Made by a program: the position numbers and the translations under genes. Below, piece after piece: positions 43,049 through 52,530 of a DNA stretch of 64,000 nt; the stretch's first letter is position 1; the number at the start of each line of letters is the position of its first letter. The notes beneath the pieces were generated by a model, which ran no database searches, was not told the origin of the DNA, and was given only the letters and a program-made list of their open reading frames with translations. Origin of the DNA: Larix kaempferi. Its lineage: Eukaryota; Streptophyta; Pinopsida; Pinales; Pinaceae. The stretch is from contig BSBM01000606.1 in assembly GCA_027924585.1 (NCBI GenBank), forward strand, positions 13,087,501 through 13,151,500, given 5' to 3'.

Positions 43049-45447
43049 AGCTCTCCTGCACTTTCAATTGTTTTCTCTGCCCACTTGGGCCTTGAGGGAG
43101 GGATATGTTCAGAATCCATATCAACATCATCTTCAGCAATATCAGAATCAGAAATATGAGAAGAAGAATCACTACTTACTTCATCATCAAGACGAGGAAA
43201 TGAGCATTCCCTATCACCTTGTTCACTAGCTTGCAAAAACTCTTCTTCTTCGAATTTGACACTTCTTTCGATGAAATTTTTGAGAGTGGATGGATCAAAG
43301 AGCTTGTAGCCCTTGGAATCCTCTACATACCCAACCATGATTGACTCCTTGCTTTGGGGCTGCAAGGCCTTTCTCTTCTCCGGTGGAATTCTGGCCCAAG
43401 CCCTTGAGCCAAAAATTATGAAATGTGAAACATTGGGTTTGTGGCCCATCCATGCCTCAAATGGAGTAATTCCTTGAAATGATTTGTGTGGTTCTCTATT
43501 CTGAACATATGCTGCACAATTCATATCTTCAGCCCACAATTTAGGAGACAAATCCCTTGCTTGCAACATGCAAGTTGCCATCTCTTTCAGTGCTCTATTT
43601 TTGCGCTCTGCAACACCATTTTGTTGTGGTGTGTAGGGCATTGAGTGTTGCATCTGAATGCCATGCTCTTGACAGAGCTGCTGCAGATTCTTATTGACAT
43701 ACTCTCTGCCATTATCAGTCCTCAAAACCTTCATGGCCTTCCCACTGAAGTTCTCAACCATACTCTTGAAAATTTTGAAACATTCAAAGACTTCAGATTT
43801 TTGCTTAAGGAAAAATAACCAGCAGTACCTTGAGTAGTCATCAATGAAGGTGAGCACATATTTGCTGCAGACATAGGAGGGAGTGGGGCGTGGACCTATC
43901 AGATCAGAATGCACTATCCCAAGTGGCTGATCAGCCCTCATTTCCTTCCCTTTGTCATACTTCTTTTCAGGATGCTTCCCAACCATGCAACCCTTGCATG
44001 TTCCATTGGAAAAACTGATTTGTGGCAGCCCTTCTACCATCTCTCCTTTGCTCAAAGCTTGAAGATATCTGTAGTTTAGGTGACCATATGTTTGATGCCA
44101 TAGCTTACTGGTCTCATTCCCATGTGACAGAAGTACACTTGGTGAAGAGAACTTGACAAAGTGGGAGAACTTGTACATCTTCATATCATGGTCTGCAACA
44201 CCCATTGCAACAATTTTTCCGGTGGAAATTTCTGATATCTCCACATCATCCTGAGTGAAGACAACTTTCTTTGCTGCTCTAGTATGTGTCATTTGATATA
44301 CAGAGAGAAAGTTTGCTACAACATTTGGTACATACAACACATTAGAGAAGAACCCATTCTCCATAGAGATTTTCCCAATGCCATGAGCAGGGATTTTTGA
44401 GTCATCTCCCATTCGAATGGAGAGACCACTGTAGGGTGCAAGTTCAGAAAACGAATCTCTTGAAGAAGCCATGTGCCTTGAGGAACCTGAATCAATGATG
44501 AACAAGGGTGAATGAGATGAACAAGCCACCAAAGCATGGCAACTCTCCTTGTCTTCAAAAATGCACTCCTTCTTCTTGGAACTTTCAGGAAGAGGAATAT
44601 TATTTTTTTGTAGGAGATGGGTCATGATGTCTATGGTTTTCTTCATGCATGAACTCTCTGGGTGAAAACCCCTTTGACAGTAGCTGCATTTTGTCTTCTC
44701 ATCCTTCTTTCCCTTGTTCTTGATAGGATTCAAAACCCCCTCAGAGGTTTTGGGCCTCTCATCCTTCCTCTTTTTCTCTTGAGGTTTCGGCCCCTTGGGT
44801 TTTTGCTTGCCTCTTCCATATTTTGAATCTCCAGCTGCAAGAACTTGGTCTTTTTGCTTGATGGAGCCCATCAAGACCAGCTTTTCTTGCTCTTGAGTTA
44901 GCATCTCCATGAAGTCATCCAAAGATGGCATCTTCCAACCTCTAACTGTGAGCCTTGTGGAGTTGAAGGAAAACACAAAAACTGAGTATTCAGAACCCAG
45001 TTTCGAAAGAATGGACAACACCAACTGTTCTTCTTTCTTCTCTATGCCACATTCTCTGATCTGCAAGACCAAGTTCTTGAACTTGGTGAAGAAGTCCTCG
45101 ATGGAATCGAAATTCCTTGGGCTCAGTGAAACAAGCTCATTTTCGAGATGGTGGCCTCTCATCTCATCAGTCTTTCCAAACAAGGTCTCAAGCTTGATCC
45201 ACACTTCATTTGGAGTAGCTAGAATTTCTACATGAAACAGGAGGTCTCTTGAAATGCTGAGACAAAGGAGGCCAAATGCCTCATCCATTCTGTTAAAAAA
45301 CTTGGATTTCTCCACAGCTGAGTTTGGCTCAACCTCAGTGCCCATTGTAATTCTATAGAGACCCTTAGATCTCAGCAAAATCACCATTTCTGCCTTCCAA
45401 TCGAAATAGTTGAAGGGAGTGAGCACATTTGGGTGAGACGGCTCCAT
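43024..45447 (-). CDS. Element D gag, protease and integrase, 807 aa
   Basis: Begins MEPSHPNVLTPFNYFDWKAE, a usual copia gag start. Gag UBN2-like region to about residue 200, one knuckle CSYCQRGFHPESSC near 256, protease LFIIDSGSSRHM near 318, pre-integrase HHCC finger (LWHQTYGHLNYRYL to CKGCMVGKH) near 455-500, integrase core with HSDLIGP, 'LRTDNGREYVN' and YTPQQNGVAERKNRA. The frame ends at 43024, before RT, because of a 25-bp tandem duplication and an apparent extra T just upstream. The catalytic residues of protease and integrase are present. Confidence 0.9.
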   Translation of the reverse strand: MEPSHPNVLTPFNYFDWKAEMVILLRSKGLYRITMGTEVEPNSAVEKSKFFNRMDEAFGLLCLSISRDLLFHVEILATPNEVWIKLETLFGKTDEMRGHHLENELVSLSPRNFDSIEDFFTKFKNLVLQIRECGIEKKEEQLVLSILSKLGSEYSVFVFSFNSTRLTVRGWKMPSLDDFMEMLTQEQEKLVLMGSIKQKDQVLAAGDSKYGRGKQKPKGPKPQEKKRKDERPKTSEGVLNPIKNKGKKDEKTKCSYCQRGFHPESSCMKKTIDIMTHLLQKNNIPLPESSKKKECIFEDKESCHALVACSSHSPLFIIDSGSSRHMASSRDSFSELAPYSGLSIRMGDDSKIPAHGIGKISMENGFFSNVLYVPNVVANFLSVYQMTHTRAAKKVVFTQDDVEISEISTGKIVAMGVADHDMKMYKFSHFVKFSSPSVLLSHGNETSKLWHQTYGHLNYRYLQALSKGEMVEGLPQISFSNGTCKGCMVGKHPEKKYDKGKEMRADQPLGIVHSDLIGPRPTPSYVCSKYVLTFIDDYSRYCWLFFLKQKSEVFECFKIFKSMVENFSGKAMKVLRTDNGREYVNKNLQQLCQEHGIQMQHSMPYTPQQNGVAERKNRALKEMATCMLQARDLSPKLWAEDMNCAAYVQNREPHKSFQGITPFEAWMGHKPNVSHFIIFGSRAWARIPPEKRKALQPQSKESIMVGYVEDSKGYKLFDPSTLKNFIERSVKFEEEEFLQASEQGDRECSFPRLDDEVSSDSSSHISDSDIAEDDVDMDSEHIPPSRPKWAEKTIESAGELCGRSPRC

Positions 45448-45707
45448 TCTTCTCTGCTGCTCACGAACTTGCTGACAATGTTAATCTTCAATACCTGTAA
45501 ACAACTCTCAAATCACTCTGGAGGGATCTACACTAACAGATTTGAACCCTGTTTGATAGTGGTTGCATTCGGCAAAGCGTCACACCTGAGAAGAGCCACT
45601 AGATTTCTCCAATGACTCAATGCAATCGCCTCAGGAATTCTGTGGTTTCTCCACTGCTTCTGGAAATCCACTAAAACAGTCTTGCTGGTTTGAATTCTAG
45701 ATCCAAG

Positions 45708-45720
45708 GGCTCTGATACCA
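45708..45720 (-). other. Primer-binding site of element D (tRNA-iMet)
   Basis: The minus strand reads TGGTATCAGAGCC directly next to the LTR terminus TTTTACA, a perfect initiator-methionine tRNA primer site. Confidence 0.9.
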
Positions 45721-46422
45721 TGTAAAATATGAATCACAGCAGAACCTAGCTACTATAGATTCCTCACTAGTGAAAAGATTGCAACACATTTACAAGCATT
45801 AGCATAAATCAGTAAAAATGAAGAACAATGCACATGAAATGGGTGAATAATGTAAATATTATTAACTGTCCAACCCCAAAATAGGTTAGGAACATCCATA
45901 TATACAAATCTGGAACAATTCGAATCCATCTGGAGTGTTCACACTGATCTAGCTTAGAAATAGCTCAAACCCCCCTAGGTTGACCAAAATATCCCAAACC
46001 ATCCCAAACTGGTTCGAAACTGCTGTGTGAATGCTGGGAATGACTGGACAGGCCCATGTGACTTCACACATGTAGAGAATCTGGTTGGTTAGAGGTTAGG
46101 AATCTAGAATTGGCTAAAAATGGGCAAAGGAGGCAAGTTTGTCCACAATCTGAGCATATGCACCCTTGGTCAAAGAGAATCCCACAAAACAAGGAGCAAG
46201 AGCACCTTAGGCATGCAGAAAGCAATAAATGACTGGGAGGGCACACCTAACAGCTAGTTTGACTTAGCACAATGCTCACTTTGTTCACATTGCCAACTGG
46301 TTCAAGCTAAATGACCATTTACTCACTAACCAACTTGGGGATGCAATAATTAATCTGTTTGGTACTAATTAATCATCAATTAATAAATGATTAATGTACA
46401 TAGGTGTAATAATGTTCTAACA
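45721..46422 (-). repeat. 5' LTR of element D
   Basis: Partner of 40509-41210, equal length 702 bp, about 4% different by eye. Confidence 0.93.
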
Positions 46423-46427
46423 CGGAG

Positions 46428-46650
46428 TCTGAAGGGAGTCATTATGTGGTACCACCTGATGCACCAAGTGATCTGATCAGCTAGCCCTTGAAGCTTCGTA
46501 AGATCAATATTGGGACACAAACCACTCCCAAGTTCACGAATCTTGGAGACTATTAGGATGATGAGATGATGGGAAAGGTCACTGACTTGATGCATGAATT
46601 CCAAGACCTATTTCCTATGACGATCTCTGAGATGAAAGGTATTTTGGGAG
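46428..46650 (+). pseudogene. Element B pol, linker before RT
   Basis: Short B segment between D and E. It reads KINIGTQTTPKFTNLGDYWDD and FQDLFPMTISEMKGILG, collinear with the element A linker [20 protein letters not shown] and TEMKGILG. The last codons run into the GGGAG target duplication of element E. Confidence 0.85.
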
Positions 46651-47373
46651 TGTAGCTAGGGTTTTACCCCTAGCTTGTGCCAATGAGCACCTACTAAGGA
46701 GAATGGACTCCTTAGTAGCAGTTCAGTATATTAAACTAATTATGCAATAAACAAAAAATTAAATTATTTCTAATACAAGCATGAAGCATAAACACCAAAA
46801 TGAAAGAATGTCTTTGTATTGATGTTACCTTGAGTGTCAAGGTTGGTGAAGCCCTTTGCAGTGTCCAAGAGGATGCTCCAAGCTCCAAGAATGCTCCTTC
46901 TCCTTCTCCAATGTTGGGGATGGGCCAAAGGTGGCTCTCAAGGTGAAACTAGTTCAAAGGTGGACTAGGGTTTCGAGAGAGATTTTGGCAGAGTAAGGGT
47001 GCTTGTGATTGTGGATATGGAATAAGGGATCTCCATCACCTATTTATAGTTTTTTGGTGGTGGAGTGCTGACCCATGGTTTTGGGAAACACATGGTTTTA
47101 GGCAGCTGTATAGGGTTTTTTCCTCCTTTTCCTCATTATTTTATATTTTTATTCCCTTTTTAGGGGATTTTTGCTATTTTTGGAGGAAAAGGGGGTTTTT
47201 TAGCCTTTTTTAGGCTATTTTGATGGTTTTTTGGCCTTTTGGAGGCATTTTAAGCCTTTTGGAGGCTTTTTAATGGGTTTTTGTGGGATTTTAATGGAAA
47301 TATGGTAGGAAAATGGACAAATGAGCCATGTAATGTGGTAAATGAGCTAGTGAGCACTTTTTGGGTGTTAACA
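46651..47373 (-). repeat. 3' LTR of element E
   Basis: TGTAGC to TTAACA. TATAAATA lies on the minus strand at 47041-47048. The part at 47090-47290 is T-rich with repeated TTTTGGAGGC and GCCTTTT words. Confidence 0.93.
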
Positions 47374-47388
47374 GATTGCCCCCTGATG
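47374..47388 (-). other. Polypurine tract of element E
   Basis: The minus strand reads ATCAGGGGGCAATC just before the 3' LTR terminus TGTTAACA. Confidence 0.7.
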
Positions 47389-50037
47389 TGCGAGGGCAGG
47401 AGCTCATCGTATGGCCGATGGACATCATAAGTCATGAATGGTTTTCCTGGGTGTGGAGAGGAGAGAAGAAACAAACTGAAGCCCGGAACAACAATCCCGA
47501 ACAACTGCAAGAACTAAAAGTACATAACCTCAATAAAGGATGAGGAATCATCTGATCATATGGACGAGGCGGGCATTCCCATGCTCGTATCAGGATATAA
47601 CATAATAACAACAATGGGGTCCAAAAATGGGGACCTGAAATATACATGACCTCAAATACTGACTGAGGAATAATCTCAATATATGGACGAGGCGGGCATA
47701 CCCATGCTCGTATCAAGATATATAAACATAACTGTGAGGCCCGAAAAGGGGGACCTGTAAGATACATGACCACTGTGTACATCATAAGAGTCCAGAGGGG
47801 ACACAAATCTGGGACATACTGCTGAGCGGATCATGTGTGAACTGCAGAACTGGTGCATCGGAACAATCAACAGTGCTACTGAGTTTGGTACCAAAGGAAC
47901 TGATGAGCTGCTGGATCATAGTGACTGGGGTCATACTCTCCATGGTACACTGAACTGGAACTGATCTGGAACTGAAACTGGGTACTCAAGGAAGCATGAA
48001 ACTGGATGGCTTCCGAATACAAACGCCAACGCAGCCCGGACATCCACGGGAACATACAACTGGGCGTTCCGAAGTGACTCACCAATGTGCTAGAGTCGGG
48101 GGAAATCCGGGGTCTTCGACAAAAAACTGATGGAATATAATCCTACGCGATCCTCAACGATGCGATCAAGGTGCTGAAGTCGAGCATGTGAGGAACAACC
48201 ACTCGGAGAGGCAATGATGTCTCCTCTCAGAATGATCCGTAGGCACTTACCACAGATGGTGATAAGTCCAAGGCGTAGGGACCTCTGGGCCTATCCTCTG
48301 GAATAGAGGAGCTGTCGTCGACAGAGGGAGACCTGCCCCTAGCAAGGCAATGATGTTTCCTTGACAGGAGCGCGAGGTACAAGACCGAAGTGTGATAGTG
48401 CTGATGGCAGGACTGATAAACTGTGGGGGGACAACTGGGCAAGTAGAGCGGGTGGACTCAAACTTCCTTTGTTCAGAGTATGATAATGGAAATGATCTGG
48501 CAGCATATGAAACTGACTCAGGGGAAAGGGATCATAGCTGTAATGGATCTGGGGGAAGAACTGGCTGAGGGATACTCAAGCTTGGTGTAACATGGCAGGA
48601 GACTGCAGAATACTCTGAACAAAGGCGACCTAATTGGGGGTGCTGCCGAGATGATCGATCATAGTGCCATGAGGCACGGGAGGATACTTCTTCATGGGTT
48701 AAGGAACTAGAAGAAGTGTGTGGATAAAAGATACTGTCGTGTGGATTTTACGAGCCCAGGACAGTGCATGCTCGTGGTTGCTTTCAATTTTAAGGAGTCT
48801 GAAAGCGATAAGAAGACTCTGAAGTGATGGAATGGTACTGTCGTGTGGATTTGACGAGCCCAGGACAGTGCATGCTCGTGGTTGCTTTCAATTTTAGAGA
48901 GTCTGAAAGCAAGTAAGAAGACTCCAGGGGGTTGCTTTTTCGTAGATTTAGTCTCCAAGGCCCAAAGAAGCATAAAAGGATGCAATGAAGAACTCTTCTA
49001 GCCGGTGTGACTAGAGTATTCCTTTTTCGTAAGTAGTCTACCAGGTCCGGAAAAGGGTTAAACTTATACCAGATAGACGCCCTTTCAGGTACTTTAACGA
49101 GCATGAAAGGAAGCAAGATTGCTCGGCGATCTTTTCATTCTTTTAGGAGTCAGAAAAGAGCTTAACGGAAACTCCCTAAGTGCCTTTTTCGTAAAGGACT
49201 TGTCCGGCCCGAAAAAGGGATAAAATTATACCGAACAAAAGGAATGGCCAGGCAAGGAGGAAGTGTTCAATCAAGGTTAAGTAATGATGACCAAGAATGA
49301 GGGTAGGTGGGAACACTGATGGACCTCCTTGCGGGGTAGATGAAATGGTGGCAAAATAACGAAACATTTGCAGTATGACAGGAGTGAATGGCTCATGTAC
49401 AAAAGTGGAACAATCCGATAGCGGCCGATGTGGCGCGCAAACCGAGGCAGCAAGGTGTCGGGACACAATGTTGAAATTGTACCAAGTGAGAGCGAGAAAT
49501 GATCTCAAGCATCATCACGAGCTCGGAAAAATGAATCCGGTGATATAAAACCTGCGAAAAACGGAGAGCGGCCGATGTGGCACGCAAACCGAGGCGACTA
49601 GTGGCGTCTGAAAAAATACCCGAAAAATCGGGGGGTGAGAGCGAGAAATGATCTCAAGCATCATCACCAGCTCGGAAAAATGAATCCGATGATATAAAAT
49701 ATATCAAAAACGGGCTGCGGCCGATGTGGCATGCAATACGGGGCGACAAGGTGTCGGGACACAATGTTGATATTGGTCCTGGTGAGAGCGAGAAATGATC
49801 TCAAGCATCGTCACGGGCACGGAAATATGAATCCGGCGGTGCAAATGGTGCGAAAAACGGAGGTCATAAAGACTCCGGAATGGTAAAAGGTGAGCCCACC
49901 AAGCCAAGGATGCAGTGGTGGGGAGAAATGATGACCCGTGGGGGGAGAATACTAGGTGTATCAAATCAAATCAAATCTACAAGTGATGTGTGACCTCAAA
50001 AATGGTTGAGATCACAAGTGTGAAAAAGTGAGCAAGG
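47389..50037 (-). repeat. Non-coding 3' region of element E with several local repeats
   Basis: No gene over 2.65 kb. Repeats seen: GGACGAGGCGGGCAT with CCCATGCTCGTATCA at about 47562 and 47684; a roughly 105-bp unit with TGTCGTGTGGATTT and ACGAGCCCAGGACAGTGCATG at about 48735 and 48840; and a unit of about 150 bp marked by GCGGCCGATGTGGC and GAGCGAGAAATGATCTCAAG, three copies between 49425 and 49850. The region sits where RT, RNase H and integrase would be in a full element. Confidence 0.75.
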
Positions 50038-52521
50038 TTAATGACCTGCCCCCATGCTATGTGCATGGGGTTTGTGATTATGGATCACATATGTGTGGGT
50101 TTGAACAATGGGTTCATTGACGTGCTGAGATAGATGTGATGGGGAATGTTCAAAGTGATTGATCGTGCCCCCTATCCCAGGGTCGAGGTGATCTATTATG
50201 CCCCTTGACTTAGAGGTGTCAAGGTGGTGCTCTATAATGGCGGGGTCGAGACCGGGCATCTCAGTATAGGACCAGGCAAAGACATCACGGAATTCTTTGA
50301 AAAGGTGTGTGTAGTCCTCAATCTCTTGTTTACTGCAGAATGCTCCTAAAGTAATGAGTTCAGGGGCACGACCTGGAGCAGCAATATCAACTTGGATGAC
50401 AGGTGAGATGTTGGCCATGTTGCCCTCCTCGAAAGCATCAGGAGCAGGAATAGGGTCCTTGAACCAGTCAACCTTGGTGGGGAGGAAGTCTTTGGATTCG
50501 ACCGCGTATTGGGTAGCGGTGCTAGAGGAAGACGCTTCTGGGATGAAATAGGAACGGTGGTGCATATCATCCCAAGGATAATCCGGGGCAGTTAGGGCCT
50601 CAAGAATCTCCTCATCAGTACGGAAAGTCTGCGTCGTCAAATTGGTTGACGAGGGGATAGTGGTGGAAGAGATCATATAGATGGTATTGACCTCTCCGGA
50701 AGTTGAAGAGTCCGGGGGGTAGATCTCCTCAATGGTAGGTGGTGCCGTCTCAAGATCCAGATTGTTCATCTCATAGAGAGCCGCTCTGTAATCCGGGAGA
50801 TCGGGACAATGATGTGAATAGTGCCCGTAAATACCGCAGATGGCGCATGAGTGGTTGGTACGTAGGGACTTATCTTTAGGCTTAGGAGTAGGGTTGAGTT
50901 CGACAGTTGGGATGTTGGGGTCATCATCGAGCATTTGCATGTGCTTCTGTAATGCAGGTAACTGTGGGCATTGGTGGGTCGCATGGCCCAACTCGTCACA
51001 CAGCGAGCATTTGGGAGGAGCACGAAACACTGGAGGGTTCTTGACTGTCTTGGGAGGTGGGACAGCAGTGTAAGGTTGTGGACCTCTGCCCCCAGTGGGT
51101 TGAAGAGGAGGAGGAGGTGTCGTGGAGGACGAAGGGGTAGGGACCCCGGGAGGTGGGTGGGTGGTAGTAGTCATGGGTTGCACCGGCTGGAGGACGACAT
51201 CAGGTGTCGGCGGGCGAACGGGAGGCGAAAGGTACCATACAGGTAATCCCAAGGTTAACCCAGGGAGGCTAAGGGTAGCCATGACCGGGGCGCTTACTAC
51301 TCCTGCTGGAGGAACTAGGAAGGGGATCGTATGGATCGGTGTAACACCAATGTGACTAGGTACCAAGGGTGGTTTAGGCAACAAAGATGGTTGATTGTTA
51401 GGTGGTAGGATGTCATGGGACAAGGTACATAAGTCAGACATTTCGGGCGTAGATGATGGCGGAGGAATGGATTGAAAGGTGGAGGTCATTGGCGCGTCTG
51501 AGTAGACTCCAGGCCCCATAGAGGAAACGAACGAGGTGGAGGCAGGAGAAACAGGTTGTTCAACCATGGGGAGAACATTTTCCAGTGCCGCGGGAGCACT
51601 GGGATCATAGTAGGTGAGCTGGTCAATCTTAACCACGCGTCCTTCATGGGGGAACATCATGGTGCGAAAGACAGAAGAGGCAACCGCCCGCATGGCATAC
51701 ATGTAGCTGCGGCCAAGTAGAAGGTTGTAATCCAATTGGGCATTGATTACCTCTATGTCAATAAGAACTGTTTTACCACCTAACTGGACAGGAACGTTGG
51801 GCAGGAGGCCTTGGGGCTGGGCCGAACGACCGTCATAGGCACGTAACGCAGTGGTGGACTGCTGGAGAGGAGGGGATCCTAGTTTCTGCCATACAAATGT
51901 AGACATAACGCATGTGGAAGCACCCTCATCAATGATGCACCGATGGATAACAAGATTCCTAACGGAGACTGTAACTTGGAAGGCTAAGCTGGAAGGTAGG
52001 CGTGGTTCAGACTGGTCTAAATCAAACGCCATCAAATGTGAATCAGTTGGGTCAATCCCCCCGATGGCGGAAAGTAAAGTCTTGCGCTGGGCAGGGCAGT
52101 TCTTCAAGACTTCTAACGCAGACATGGCTGCGGGAGATTGGGCTAGGTCGTCTACAATGTTGTAGTTTGACGCAGCACGTGCATTAGGGTTATTATTGAT
52201 TCGGCGCAGTGGGAAACGAGGTGCTTTCGCAGCGCCGTCTGTGGGAGGCGGAGGTATGCGTAACGCCTGATCGGTGGGGTGGGCGTTAGTAGTTTTATCC
52301 GTGGGAGTGGCTTCAGAGGTGGAGCCATATTGGTTCCGACGGGTCTGGAGGTTGACGTCAGCGGATGACATCATCAGTAAGTGGTGGGTACCTGAGTCAA
52401 ACATGGGTTGATCAGGGGCAGCGTAGGTGATCTGTTGTTGTTGGGGTTGCACGTTAGCTTGAGGGGCCAACGGCTGAGTGTTCACCACGCCTTGGGTCGG
52501 TAAGGGGTTTTGCAGCACCAA
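50038..52521 (-). CDS. Element E protease frame, about 827 aa, ending before RT
   Basis: Same frame as the gag upstream, separated only by a UAG (52531-52533). Aspartic protease fold with IIDEGASTCVMSTFVWQKLG (DEG at the usual DTG position) and LLLGRSYMYAM, near residues 190-290. A long Pro/Ser/Thr-rich linker follows. Two CX2CX4HX4C knuckles, CSLCDELGHATHQC (about 505) and CAICGIYGHYSHHC (about 560), come after the protease, an unusual order. The C-terminus has the pre-RT signature FRDVFAWSYTEMPGLDP, then RT is missing and the frame ends in a His-rich tail. The DEG motif casts doubt on activity, since the second position is normally Thr or Ser. Confidence 0.8.
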   Translation of the reverse strand: MVLQNPLPTQGVVNTQPLAPQANVQPQQQQITYAAPDQPMFDSGTHHLLMMSSADVNLQTRRNQYGSTSEATPTDKTTNAHPTDQALRIPPPPTDGAAKAPRFPLRRINNNPNARAASNYNIVDDLAQSPAAMSALEVLKNCPAQRKTLLSAIGGIDPTDSHLMAFDLDQSEPRLPSSLAFQVTVSVRNLVIHRCIIDEGASTCVMSTFVWQKLGSPPLQQSTTALRAYDGRSAQPQGLLPNVPVQLGGKTVLIDIEVINAQLDYNLLLGRSYMYAMRAVASSVFRTMMFPHEGRVVKIDQLTYYDPSAPAALENVLPMVEQPVSPASTSFVSSMGPGVYSDAPMTSTFQSIPPPSSTPEMSDLCTLSHDILPPNNQPSLLPKPPLVPSHIGVTPIHTIPFLVPPAGVVSAPVMATLSLPGLTLGLPVWYLSPPVRPPTPDVVLQPVQPMTTTTHPPPGVPTPSSSTTPPPPLQPTGGRGPQPYTAVPPPKTVKNPPVFRAPPKCSLCDELGHATHQCPQLPALQKHMQMLDDDPNIPTVELNPTPKPKDKSLRTNHSCAICGIYGHYSHHCPDLPDYRAALYEMNNLDLETAPPTIEEIYPPDSSTSGEVNTIYMISSTTIPSSTNLTTQTFRTDEEILEALTAPDYPWDDMHHRSYFIPEASSSSTATQYAVESKDFLPTKVDWFKDPIPAPDAFEEGNMANISPVIQVDIAAPGRAPELITLGAFCSKQEIEDYTHLFKEFRDVFAWSYTEMPGLDPAIIEHHLDTSKSRGIIDHLDPGIGGTINHFEHSPSHLSQHVNEPIVQTHTYVIHNHKPHAHSMGAGH

Positions 52522-52530
52522 AGGGGGTTG

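Larger units (their letters stand above)
40509..46422 (-). mobile_element. Element D: Ty1/copia element, moderately decayed
   Basis: LTRs 40509-41210 and 45721-46422, both 702 bp, differ at about 30 positions by eye. Target duplication CGGAG lies at 40504-40508 and 46423-46427. On the minus strand: 5' LTR, primer site, gag-pol 45447 to about 41393, polypurine tract, 3' LTR. Removing it restores the element B protein order. It belongs to a different copia lineage from C, F and G judging by LTR and protein wording. Confidence 0.94.

Noticed and set aside
47090-47290. T-rich hairpin-like stretch as a bacterial-type terminator
   Set aside because: It is part of a plant LTR repeated at 56625-56825; eukaryotic context makes this reading inappropriate.
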